From Candidatus Latescibacterota bacterium (GTDB lineage Bacteria; Latescibacterota; UBA2968): a stretch of 64,000 bases of DNA. The notes beneath the pieces are model-generated. The model searched no databases. It saw nothing but the letters and a program-made list of their open reading frames with translations, and was not told the DNA's origin. Each line of letters begins with the position of its first letter. Within the stretch, counting starts at the first letter, position 1. This document shows positions 1 to 8,278 of the stretch, piece after piece. The stretch lies in assembly GCA_022824945.1 (NCBI GenBank), contig JAJDYX010000007.1, positions 1 through 64,000 on the forward strand. Direction: 5' to 3'. The position numbers and the translations under genes are program-made.

Positions 1-165
1 GGCTTGTTGCTCATAGCGCGACAAACTTTCCTTATCCTTTTCCCATGCTTGCACTCTGGAACACACAAGCTGGTTGTATAGCAAGCGACATTCGTCAATA
101 TGTGCCAGCAAGATATTCTCTTGCTTTTTCGTTGGTCGCAATCTGTATTTTAAGGACCTAAACAT
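1..165 (-). CDS. tnpB: IS605-family TnpB (OrfB) transposon protein, N-terminal part only
   Basis: The reverse strand from 165 to the window edge is open and reads MFRSLKYRLRPTKKQENILL, then AHIDECRLLYNQL. This matches the conserved N-terminus of TnpB/IS605 OrfB: the K-Y-R-L-x-P-T-K-x-Q segment and the C-R-x-x-Y-N helix of the HTH_OrfB_IS605 domain. TnpB is an RNA-guided nuclease carried by IS200/IS605 elements. Only 55 codons are in the window, so the RuvC residues and zinc ribbon cannot be checked. The ATG at 163-165 is the natural start. No tnpA is visible on its right. Confidence 0.75.
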   Translation of the reverse strand, partial: MFRSLKYRLRPTKKQENILLAHIDECRLLYNQLVCSRVQAWEKDKESLSRYEQQA

Positions 166-435
166 AAATAAAATATATACTTATGTGTCATTCTTGTCAA
201 GCATAATGCTTGATTTACGCTTGGCTGTATAGCAATGTTCATATACCCCCTGAAAGAATCAATCAGGGGTAAAAAAGGAAGCCCTTCGCCGTGCGACCCA
301 ATGCTAAAGCTATTGGGAATTACGGGCTATTAGTTAAAAAAGGTGTAGAGGAATGATGGAAAGGTCGTTTCTGACATACCTGTTTAATGTTAGGATACTG
401 TTTTAGATAGTACAACCGCCAAGAAGGAGTAGCGG
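166..435. other. Gene-free flank of the IS605 element with three strong hairpins
   Basis: No gene is seen here. There is a perfect 8-bp palindrome with a 1-nt loop (TCAAGCAT/ATGCTTGA, 197-213), a 7-bp hairpin (CCCCTGA 247-253 with TCAGGGG 263-269), and a nested structure in which AGCCC (280-284) and GGGCT (324-328) enclose CCCAAT (297-302) and ATTGGG (312-317). IS200/IS605 ends carry subterminal hairpins, so these may be transposon-end structures. No tnpA ORF lies between them and the next gene. Confidence 0.45.
371..399 (+). promoter_or_regulatory. Possible sigma-70 type promoter for the PhyH-sulfatase run
   Basis: CTGACA at 371-376 and GATACT at 394-399 are separated by 17 bp and lie 37 bp upstream of the first PhyH start. 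The start has a good ribosome-binding site (AAGAAGGAG). Each box is an imperfect match, so this is only a candidate. Confidence 0.3.
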
Positions 436-1242
436 ATGGATGCGTTTTCAATACCCGAAGATGCAGAGGCTCAATTAAAAGACCGTGGTTTTTTTGTAGC
501 TCGCAATCTCATTGGAGATCAGGCCATTGAGGCAGTGAAAAATGAAATTGAGCGTGCCATCGCAGGAGAGGTCAAATGGTTTCCACCGGATAGAAGGCGG
601 GCTGACGACGCAGATGTAGATGGTGAAGACAGTGTGCGCGCTGTGGGTGATACGTTTGGTTGCCGAAATCGGGTTCTTTGGGAAAAGTGGTTGACCGCTG
701 AGAATGTCGTCTCGGTTATGCGGCGTTTTGTTGGCGAAAATGTGCGGGTGATGGGATCACGATTTTTTACCAAACCGGCTCGATTGGGCGAAGCGACACC
801 CTGGCATCAAGATATCTGGATATGGGAGCGCGATCCGTCACTGGGCACACGAAAATATATGCAACGCCATCTCAGTATTTGGATCGCGCTGGAGGCTGTG
901 GATTTGGAAAATGGTTGTCTTCATGTCATGCCAGGGTCGCATAAAGGGGAAGTCATTGACCACATTCGCTATGAAGACAGTGTCACCCCCGAAATTCCGC
1001 GTGAGTTGGTAGCTGAAAAAACGCCTGAACCTGTGCCGCTGGGACCGGGCGATGGGGTGGCCTGGCATTCTCGCATGTGGCATATGAGTCCACCAAATAC
1101 GAGTGACCGCACGCGATGGGGTGGTGTAATGATTGGGTTTCCCGATGACATGGCCGAAGGTTCGGACCATGCTGATCGGTGGTTTATGATTCGTGAAGGA
1201 AAGGCCTGTCCATATCCCGGTGATCCAAACGGAAAGAAGTAG
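436..1242 (+). CDS. Phytanoyl-CoA dioxygenase (PhyH) family protein, tandem copy 1
   Basis: 268 aa Fe(II)/2-oxoglutarate-dependent oxygenase of the PhyH family, which hydroxylates an organic substrate while oxidising 2-oxoglutarate to succinate. The iron triad is visible: H124 and D126 in TPWHQDIW and H216 in MWHMSPPN, followed by the arginines R225/R227 (SDRTRWGG) expected to bind 2-oxoglutarate. The start at 436 has a strong ribosome-binding site (AAGAAGGAG). It is followed after 3 nt by a paralogue with the same motifs and then by a sulfatase, so the three probably form one transcript. There is no signal peptide, so it should act in the cytoplasm. The substrate cannot be read from sequence. 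Confidence 0.85.
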   Translation: MDAFSIPEDAEAQLKDRGFFVARNLIGDQAIEAVKNEIERAIAGEVKWFPPDRRRADDADVDGEDSVRAVGDTFGCRNRVLWEKWLTAENVVSVMRRFVGENVRVMGSRFFTKPARLGEATPWHQDIWIWERDPSLGTRKYMQRHLSIWIALEAVDLENGCLHVMPGSHKGEVIDHIRYEDSVTPEIPRELVAEKTPEPVPLGPGDGVAWHSRMWHMSPPNTSDRTRWGGVMIGFPDDMAEGSDHADRWFMIREGKACPYPGDPNGKK

Positions 1243-1245
1243 AGA

Positions 1246-2037
1246 ATGGGTGCGTTTTATATCCCCGAAGATGCAGAGGCGCAGTTTGAAGAACGCGGTT
1301 ATTTTGTGGTTCGAAATCTGATTTCGGCCCGAGCAGTTGAGGCGGTGCGAAGTGAACTTGAACGGGTCATCGCAGAAAAGCCGGAAGGATTCAGATTGAC
1401 CACTGATCGCGCAGATGACACAGGTGTTGACGGTGATGCGGCGGTATGGGCTGTGGGCGATCGGGACCTTCATAGCCGGGTGCTTTGGGAGGAGTGGCTG
1501 ACAGCAGAGAATGTGATTGCAATGAACCAACGCTTTCTGGGTGAAAATGTTCGCGTGCAAGGCACGCGTTTTTTTACGAAGCAGGCTCGAATCGGCGAAT
1601 CGGTTCCCTGGCATCAGGACATTTGGTTGTGGGAGCGCGATGCCTCGCATGGCATCAGGCCACACAAGCGCGAACATTTTAATTGTTGGGTGGCTCTGGA
1701 GGCTGTCGATCTGGAGAATGGGTGTTTGCATGTGATGCCGGGCGCCCACAAAGGCGACGTGATCGAACACGTGCAGTATGATGGCTTGCACCCAGAGATT
1801 CCGCGTGATCTGGTCGCGGAGAGAACGCCTGAGCCAGTGCCGTTGGGACCGGGCGATGCCGTGATCTGGCATGCGCACATGTGGCACATGAGTCCCCCGA
1901 ATCCGAGTGACCGCACGCGATGGGGCGGTGTTATGATCACGTTTCGAGATGAGATGGCGGAAAAGGCGAATCAGGCCGATCGGGGGATGCTCATCCGCAA
2001 TGGGCAGGCGTGTTCGTATCCAGGACCGATTCGTTGA
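1246..2037 (+). CDS. Phytanoyl-CoA dioxygenase (PhyH) family protein, tandem copy 2
   Basis: 263 aa paralogue of the preceding gene. Both open with an almost identical segment (ending IPEDAEAQ) and share the C-terminal MSPPN-SDRTRWGG region. The iron ligands are H123 and D125 (VPWHQDIW) and H214 (MWHMSPPN). It starts 3 nt after the upstream stop, with AAGAAG in the end of the first gene serving as the ribosome-binding site. The pair is a tandem duplication that has since diverged, mostly in the middle of the protein. Both copies keep all catalytic residues, so both are probably active, perhaps on different substrates or as a heterodimer. Confidence 0.85.
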   Translation: MGAFYIPEDAEAQFEERGYFVVRNLISARAVEAVRSELERVIAEKPEGFRLTTDRADDTGVDGDAAVWAVGDRDLHSRVLWEEWLTAENVIAMNQRFLGENVRVQGTRFFTKQARIGESVPWHQDIWLWERDASHGIRPHKREHFNCWVALEAVDLENGCLHVMPGAHKGDVIEHVQYDGLHPEIPRDLVAERTPEPVPLGPGDAVIWHAHMWHMSPPNPSDRTRWGGVMITFRDEMAEKANQADRGMLIRNGQACSYPGPIR

Positions 2038-2058
2038 GTCATAGAGAAAGGGTGTGCG

Positions 2059-3753
2059 ATGTCTAAACCGAATGTAATTTTTGTTTTAACCGATGACCAG
2101 GGCTATGGCGACCTCTCTTGTCACGGAAATCCAGTGATTAAAACGCCTTATTTGGATGCCGTGCGTGAAGAAAGCGTTCGCTTTACAGATTTCCATGTGG
2201 CACCCATGTGTACCCCGACGCGGGGCGAATTAATGACGGGGCAGGATGCGCTTCGCAATGGAGCCACTTTTGTGTGTATGGGGCGATCGCTGATCAATCC
2301 CGAATTGCCAACGATTGCAGATATTTTTGGCAATAATGGTTATCGCACAGGGCATTTTGGCAAATGGCACCTGGGTGACAATTATCCCTACCGGCCACAG
2401 GATCGCGGCTTTCAGGAAACGATTCATCATCCTGCCTGGGGGGTTACTTCTGCGGCAGATTATTTCGGCAACGACTATTTTGACGATACCTATCGACACA
2501 ATGGTGAGTATGAAGCGTTTGAGGGGTATTGCACGGATGTGTGGTTTGATGAAGCGATGAAGTGGATTGAACGAAGTGATGATGGCCCTTTTTTTGCTTA
2601 TATCGCAACCAATGCGCCGCACACGCCCCTCTGGGTGCCTGATAAATATCGCCAGCCCTATCTTGAGCAGGTTGATTATCCTGTGGCCAGTTTCTTTGGC
2701 ATGATCGTGAACATTGATGAGAATATGGCCAGACTCGATGCATTTCTAAAAGAGAAGGGCCTGTATGACAATACAATTCTGATTTATATGACCGACAATG
2801 GCACTGCAAGTGGCGAGTCGGTGTACAATGCCGGTATGCGCGGCAAAAAAACGATGCTTTATGAGGGCGGTCATCGCGTGCCGTTTTTTATACGCTGGCC
2901 TGAAGGTGGGCTGGGAGTACCACGCGATATTTCGGATATGACACATGGAACAGATTTTGCGCCAACGCTGGTTTCATTATGCGGTCTGGAAACACCTGAG
3001 GACACCGCGTTTGATGGCGTTTCACTTGCGGGTTTATTGCGGGGAGAGTGTGATCATCTGGAAGATCGCATGAAAGTGGTGCAGTATGGACAGACAGAGA
3101 ACAAAGAACGGCGATTTACGGGCAAAGGTAATGCTGCTGTGTTGTGGCATCGCTGGCGCCTGGTCGATTATGAAGAACTCTATAACCTCGATGACGATCC
3201 CGGGCAGGAAAATAATATCGCAGATCAACATCCCGATGTGGTTGAGCAAATGCAATCACATTACGATGGATGGTGGAATGAATTGGGCAACAATTTTGAA
3301 CGCTATTATTCCATTGCAATTGGAACCGATATTGAAAACCCTGCCCGATTGTCAAGTTGCGATTGGTTGCGCGTCTATTGTGATAATCCCAACGGTGTGC
3401 GTGGTTGCGTGATGGATAGTGGGATCTGGCAACTTGCTGTTTCGCAGGATGGGACCTATGAAATTACTTTGAGGCGGTGGCCAGAAGAATCCGGTTTAGC
3501 AATCACTGCACCCGCTCCTGTGATGGAAGGTGTGGATGGCACGCTGATGGAAGGCAAAGCGCTTCCTGCAGTGAGGGCGTGGATGCAGATTGGCAAGTCT
3601 GTGCAGGAGACGGAGGTGCAGGTCGATGACGCGGCTGTGACGATGACTGTAGATTTGGAGGAAGGGCCTACTCATTTGCAGACCTGGTGGATTGATGAAA
3701 AGGGCGAACGCCTGGCAGGTGCTTATTACGTAACGATTGAACGCGTTTCTTAA
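2059..3753 (+). CDS. Type I (formylglycine-dependent) sulfatase
   Basis: 564 aa. It begins directly with the alkaline-phosphatase-fold core (PNVIFVLTDDQGYGDLSC, with the metal-binding DD pair) and has the sulfatase signature C-T-P-T-R at residues 51-55, whose cysteine is converted to formylglycine. Other expected motifs are present: GKWHLGD and MTDNGTASG (metal D-N). Residues from about 430 onward are an extra C-terminal beta-rich domain of about 130 residues not needed for catalysis. No signal peptide is seen, so hydrolysis of a sulfate ester in the cytoplasm is likely. It lies 21 nt after the PhyH pair with an AGAAAGGG-type ribosome-binding site. The substrate is unknown. Confidence 0.88.
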   Translation: MSKPNVIFVLTDDQGYGDLSCHGNPVIKTPYLDAVREESVRFTDFHVAPMCTPTRGELMTGQDALRNGATFVCMGRSLINPELPTIADIFGNNGYRTGHFGKWHLGDNYPYRPQDRGFQETIHHPAWGVTSAADYFGNDYFDDTYRHNGEYEAFEGYCTDVWFDEAMKWIERSDDGPFFAYIATNAPHTPLWVPDKYRQPYLEQVDYPVASFFGMIVNIDENMARLDAFLKEKGLYDNTILIYMTDNGTASGESVYNAGMRGKKTMLYEGGHRVPFFIRWPEGGLGVPRDISDMTHGTDFAPTLVSLCGLETPEDTAFDGVSLAGLLRGECDHLEDRMKVVQYGQTENKERRFTGKGNAAVLWHRWRLVDYEELYNLDDDPGQENNIADQHPDVVEQMQSHYDGWWNELGNNFERYYSIAIGTDIENPARLSSCDWLRVYCDNPNGVRGCVMDSGIWQLAVSQDGTYEITLRRWPEESGLAITAPAPVMEGVDGTLMEGKALPAVRAWMQIGKSVQETEVQVDDAAVTMTVDLEEGPTHLQTWWIDEKGERLAGAYYVTIERVS

Positions 3754-3882
3754 AGATGATGACGATAACCCAACCTGAGGAGAAATACCATCTTTTTGTC
3801 ACACCGACATGAAGCGAATCGAACGGCTTGAACTATTGCCACAGCCATAGCTTTTTTAACCCTTAAACCAGATGAGTTGATT

Positions 3883-5070
3883 ATGTCAAAACACTTAAAT
3901 TTAGATGCGCGACTGCGCGTCCCCTACTCTATCGGCACGGGTATTCCCAAAGGCGGTGATGCAGAGATTGAGGGGTATGTGCAATCGCTGCGAACCCAGG
4001 GTTTCTGCGTCATTGATCGGGTGATTCCCAAAGATCAGGTTGACGCGGTGCGCGAGAGTGTACACCGGGGGCGCGAACTGTTGCAACAGGACCGCGAGGC
4101 AGAGCGCCGCAAGCGCATAGAGATAGAGCGTCAGAGAGACCCCGATGCCAAGATCGACGACAGCCCTGAGCGCTTCGAAAGATGGCGCGAGGACCCGGTG
4201 CGGCCACCGTTGGCACCGCACGCCGAACTGTGCGATATTGCGCGGTGCGAGATATTCGCCGAGTACCTCGCGGAGCCTCGCGTACTGCGGGTTGCCAGAG
4301 CCATGCTCGATACGCACATCCGTATTTTGCAGACGGAGGTCAACAAGTCGTCGCGACCGGCGAAGAAACCGCTATCCGAGCAGCAGCTTAAGCACCGCGG
4401 TTGGCATTCTGACTGGCCACACGATCTGAGCGCGTATGGGCCAAACAGCGAACATCCCTGGAAGCACTGCGGCGCAGTCGCCCAGCCCTTCCCCGACGTC
4501 TGCATGGCACTCTCCACGGTCTGGTACCTCGGTCCGGAAGACGTGACCCCATTCAACGGCGGCACGTGGATCGTGCCGGGGTCGCACAAAGACCCGCGTA
4601 ACCCGCGGGGTCCCGACGACGGCATCGACGCGCGCGCGCCCATTCCAGGAGAATTCCAGGTCTCTGCCCCGGCAGGCTCGGTTTTTATGCAGGACACAAG
4701 GAGTTGGCACTCGACCGGGCTTAACCAGAGCGAACACGAGCGCACGGCGGTGGTGTGCCGATATGCGCCCTGGTGGCTGTCTGGGAATGAGTTTAGCAAC
4801 TTGCACTCGGGCGGCCACACACTAAGGACCTATGTGCCGCGAGAGGTTTTCGCCAGGTTCTCCCCAGAGTTGAAGCTGCTGTATCGGCACATCGCCGAGG
4901 GCGAGGAGGATGTGCTACAGCCCGAGAACCAGCACAAGGCGTTGCGCGCCAGATTTGTCGATCAACCGGAACTGCGCCATCCGGACCGCATCGGCGACAA
5001 CAGCCACATCGTCGCCGGGGACATGAGCATTGAGGAATGGGACCGCAGCCGCGTCCAAAACGAGCATTGA
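3883..5070 (+). CDS. Phytanoyl-CoA dioxygenase (PhyH) family protein, GC-rich
   Basis: 395 aa from the ATG at 3883; an in-frame TTG two codons upstream is less likely. It is a larger PhyH-type Fe(II)/2-oxoglutarate oxygenase with H175 and D177 in GWHSDWPHD and H276 in SWHSTGLNQ, followed by arginines in HERTAVVCRYAPWW. It is not a close paralogue of the tandem pair. Base composition differs sharply from its neighbours: the line at 4141-4200 is 39 of 60 G+C and codons mostly end in G or C, which suggests recent acquisition. Its stop is 12 nt before the next gene. No signal peptide is seen. Confidence 0.85.
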   Translation: MSKHLNLDARLRVPYSIGTGIPKGGDAEIEGYVQSLRTQGFCVIDRVIPKDQVDAVRESVHRGRELLQQDREAERRKRIEIERQRDPDAKIDDSPERFERWREDPVRPPLAPHAELCDIARCEIFAEYLAEPRVLRVARAMLDTHIRILQTEVNKSSRPAKKPLSEQQLKHRGWHSDWPHDLSAYGPNSEHPWKHCGAVAQPFPDVCMALSTVWYLGPEDVTPFNGGTWIVPGSHKDPRNPRGPDDGIDARAPIPGEFQVSAPAGSVFMQDTRSWHSTGLNQSEHERTAVVCRYAPWWLSGNEFSNLHSGGHTLRTYVPREVFARFSPELKLLYRHIAEGEEDVLQPENQHKALRARFVDQPELRHPDRIGDNSHIVAGDMSIEEWDRSRVQNEH

Positions 5071-5082
5071 GCTTTCTAAACT

Positions 5083-6693
5083 ATGAGTGAATCATTATAC
5101 AATGGGATTGTTTTGCCAGAAACTTGGCCGCCGAGGGATGTGGATGGAGAAAGCACCGATCCTTTGAAGGTACCCTATCTGGATGCACCTCCAGAAGCGA
5201 TTTGCATTGACATTGGTCGTCAGCTTTTTGTGGATGATTTCTTGATTGCATCCACGACTTTGCAAAGATCTTTTGGCAGACCAAAAATTCACGGTGCAAG
5301 TCCTGTTCTTACTCCCGAGACAGATGAAGAAATGGACAATGGCAATTGTCCGATGGCGGCGCCGTTTAACGATGGTGCGTGGTATGACCCTGAAGATGGC
5401 TTGTTTAAGCTGTGGTATATGCCGGGGTGGTTTCACAGCACTGCGCTGGCCACGAGTGAAGATGGCCTCCACTGGACGCGTCCCAATCTGGATGTTGTGC
5501 CAGGCACAAATCTTGTGTGGCCCAATCTGGATGGATACGATCGCGATGGGTGTCTGGTCTGGCTGGATCACGAAGCGGAGAAACGTGACGAACGCTTCAA
5601 GATGTTCCAATTTTATCGCTTTGGTCAAGAAGGCGGTATGAAAGGCGAAGGCTGGTTGCATACGTCGCCTGATGGTGTTCACTGGTCTGACCCGGTTTTG
5701 ACAACGCCTGTGGGCGATAACACGTCGCTGTTCTACAACCCCTTTCGCAAGAAGTGGTGCATGAGTGTGCGGCGTAAACACGCAGGTTTGCGGGCGCGTT
5801 TTTATACTGAGCGCGATGATTTTTTGCAAGGTGTGCCTTGGGATCAAGAGCGCGAAGAGGTTTTGTGGCAACGGATTGACAACCTGTCGCTCTCCGATCC
5901 TCTGCGACCTGATCATCGCGTGGCACTCTACGATGTCAATGTGACGCCTTACGAGAGTTTGATGCTGGGATTATTTGCGATTTTTCGTGGCCCTGAGAAT
6001 AACATTTGTGCAACTGAAGGCGTACCCAAGACGATAGACCTGGAAATCGGTTATAGCCGCGATGGGTTTCATTTTAGTCGGCCCGATCGCACACCGCTTC
6101 TGGCGGCATCTCGACAAATAGGTGATTGGAATCGTGCGTATCTGCATGCAGTCGGTGGGGTATGTATGGTTGTTGGCGATGAGGTGTGGATTTATTTTAC
6201 TGGATTTTCTGGTGAATCCCCGAAACTTGGTAAAACCGATGTGGGAGCGCCCGGACGAACCCGACGTGTTATGTACGCGGGTGCAAGCACGGGGTTGGCG
6301 ACCATTCGGCGGGATGGGTTTGTATCGATGGATGCGGGTGTTGATGGGGGCGTGCTGACCACGAGGCCTGTCGTCTTTCAAGGGCATCGGTTGTTTGTCA
6401 ATGTGGATAGCCCTAATGGGGAATTGACAGCGGAAGTCTTGATTGATAACCAGCCTGTAGATGGTTTGGGTGCTGCGTCTTGTGTGCCTGTTTCTCAAGA
6501 TAGCACCTGCTGTGAAGTCACCTGGCGTTCTGGTATTGATCTGTCGGGTGTTGCTGGGCAGCCTGCACAGATTCGATTCCATTTAAAATCGGGACGGTTG
6601 TTTTCTTTTTGGATTACGGACGATGTCGGTGGGGCAAGTGCTGGTTATGTCGGTGCGGGTGGGCCGGGATATGCCAACGGTAGGGATCTTTAG
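5083..6693 (+). CDS. Putative glycosidase-like beta-propeller protein (GH43/GH32-like fold)
   Basis: 536 aa. Three repeats of an Asp-Gly-x-His-Trp/Phe type are visible (DGLHWTRP, DGVHWSDP, DGFHFSRP), together with LFVDDFLI and YDPEDGLFKLWYMPGW. This pattern is common in five-bladed propeller glycoside hydrolases and phosphorylases of the GH43/32/68/130 type. The C-terminal ~120 residues look like an accessory beta-sandwich (VFQGHRLFVNVDSP onward). I cannot identify the catalytic acids with confidence, so the activity is unassigned. There is no signal peptide. It lies between a PhyH gene and a sulfatase in the same orientation, consistent with processing of a decorated sugar. Confidence 0.6.
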   Translation: MSESLYNGIVLPETWPPRDVDGESTDPLKVPYLDAPPEAICIDIGRQLFVDDFLIASTTLQRSFGRPKIHGASPVLTPETDEEMDNGNCPMAAPFNDGAWYDPEDGLFKLWYMPGWFHSTALATSEDGLHWTRPNLDVVPGTNLVWPNLDGYDRDGCLVWLDHEAEKRDERFKMFQFYRFGQEGGMKGEGWLHTSPDGVHWSDPVLTTPVGDNTSLFYNPFRKKWCMSVRRKHAGLRARFYTERDDFLQGVPWDQEREEVLWQRIDNLSLSDPLRPDHRVALYDVNVTPYESLMLGLFAIFRGPENNICATEGVPKTIDLEIGYSRDGFHFSRPDRTPLLAASRQIGDWNRAYLHAVGGVCMVVGDEVWIYFTGFSGESPKLGKTDVGAPGRTRRVMYAGASTGLATIRRDGFVSMDAGVDGGVLTTRPVVFQGHRLFVNVDSPNGELTAEVLIDNQPVDGLGAASCVPVSQDSTCCEVTWRSGIDLSGVAGQPAQIRFHLKSGRLFSFWITDDVGGASAGYVGAGGPGYANGRDL

Positions 6694-6896
6694 TCAATGG
6701 AATTGAAGTTTGTTATCGATCCTGGAAATACAAACGGATTTGTATGGTTCAGAGAGTGTATCCGACTCGAGAGGATAGTGAGTAGGTTCGGGTGTTCGCT
6801 TCGGATGGGCCCATCGTTGTGCGTGACATTGTGAAGTGGGAGATGGATGCGACGAATCCCTGGTGATAAAGAAGTGTAGCTCAAGGGAGTAGTGCT

Positions 6897-8258
6897 ATGG
6901 AAAAACAAAATATTGAGAAGCCGAATATCATCTATATCATGCTGGATGAGTGGGGATACTTTGAGTGGTCCGACATGGGGCATCCCATCCTTCAGACACC
7001 CAATATCGACAAGATGGCGTCTGAAGGCATCCGATTTACTCAGATGCTTGCAGGAGGCAATGTCTGTGCTCCAACACGCTGTGCGCTGATGACGGGTCAG
7101 CATACGGGCCACACAACAATCCGTGCAAATGGCGGCGGTCTGGCACTGCGTACGGATGATGTGACGATCGCTGAAATGCTCAAAGCCGAGGGTTATGCGA
7201 CTGGCGGTTTCGGCAAGTGGGGCCTGGGTGATGCCGGGACAACGGGGGTGCCAGAGAAACACGGTTTTGATACCTTCTTCGGTTATTATCATCAGGTGCA
7301 TGCACATACGTACTATCCGCGGTACCTTCTCCGCAACAGCGAGAAGATGTATCTGGAGGGGAATACAGGCGACTTCCACACTGGCGAAGTGTTTTCTCAT
7401 GGCCTCATCTATGAAGAAGGGCTGAAGTTTATACGGGAGAACAAAGACCGTCCGTTTTTTGCCTATTTACCGTGGACGCCTCCGCACGGCCAGTGGATGA
7501 TGCCCGAATCGGATCCAGCATGGCAGAAGTACAGGGACGTGAAATGGGATGCCACGAACCAGAGAGGACCGCACGATGCACAGATGTACGCCGCAATGAT
7601 GGAAATGGCCGATCGCCAGATAGGCGAGATCATGGATTTGCTGAAGGCGTTGGAGATCGACGAGAAGACCATCATCTTTGCTTGCGGCGACAATGGCGGT
7701 GCTACGTATTTCGCAAACGAGAACCATCCGCATGGCTTTTTTGCCCCGAATCTGAATCCCGGAACGGACGAACGCTTCCGCGGGGGCAAGGGCAATTTCT
7801 ATGAAGGCGGGTTGCGGGTTCCCTTTATTGTTCAGTGGCCGGGGCAGATCGAGCCGGGAACGGTTTCTGATCATCTGGGATATTTTCCGGATGTGATGCC
7901 CACTCTGGCGGAACTGACGGGGGCGAAGATTGGGTCTGATATCGATGGTATTTCGATCGCGCCCACATTGCGCGGTGAGGCCGAACGCAAGCAGGAGCAG
8001 CACGAGTATCTGTACTGGGAGGATCGGAAAAGTTGCGCCGTTCGTATGGGGAGTTGGAAAGCCGTAAGCCCAGATAAGGACGGGCATTTTGAGTTGTATG
8101 ACTTGAGTGCAGATGTAGAAGAACTGAATAATGTAGCGGCTCAGCATCCCGATATTCTCGAGAAGATGACGCAGTATGCCAGGGATGCTCACACTCCGAT
8201 TCGCGAAGGCGATATTCTCGATCCATCTATGGGATTCAAAGGGCACGATGAGGATTAG
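6897..8258 (+). CDS. Type I sulfatase (arylsulfatase-like)
   Basis: 453 aa with the formylglycine motif C-A-P-T-R at residues 57-61 followed by MTGQHTGH, the core N-terminal strand IIYIMLDEWGYFEWSD, GKWGLGDAG and ACGDNGG (metal site). Length is normal for a single-domain sulfatase. The start at 6897 is preceded by an AAGGGAG ribosome-binding site. The 203-bp gap upstream holds no convincing gene. No signal peptide is present. It converges on the multicopper oxidase gene with only 20 nt between the two stops. Confidence 0.88.
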   Translation: MEKQNIEKPNIIYIMLDEWGYFEWSDMGHPILQTPNIDKMASEGIRFTQMLAGGNVCAPTRCALMTGQHTGHTTIRANGGGLALRTDDVTIAEMLKAEGYATGGFGKWGLGDAGTTGVPEKHGFDTFFGYYHQVHAHTYYPRYLLRNSEKMYLEGNTGDFHTGEVFSHGLIYEEGLKFIRENKDRPFFAYLPWTPPHGQWMMPESDPAWQKYRDVKWDATNQRGPHDAQMYAAMMEMADRQIGEIMDLLKALEIDEKTIIFACGDNGGATYFANENHPHGFFAPNLNPGTDERFRGGKGNFYEGGLRVPFIVQWPGQIEPGTVSDHLGYFPDVMPTLAELTGAKIGSDIDGISIAPTLRGEAERKQEQHEYLYWEDRKSCAVRMGSWKAVSPDKDGHFELYDLSADVEELNNVAAQHPDILEKMTQYARDAHTPIREGDILDPSMGFKGHDED

Positions 8259-8278
8259 GCAAAAAATAGAAGCTATTA

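Noticed and set aside
838..1887. 349-codon open frame on the minus strand across the tandem PhyH genes
   Set aside because: It is antisense to two clear genes, lacks family resemblance, and contains an internal repeat only because the genes beneath it are duplicated.
3754..3882. Short plus-strand frames between the sulfatase and the GC-rich PhyH gene
   Set aside because: Both are under 20 codons, without ribosome-binding sites or similarity to a known protein.
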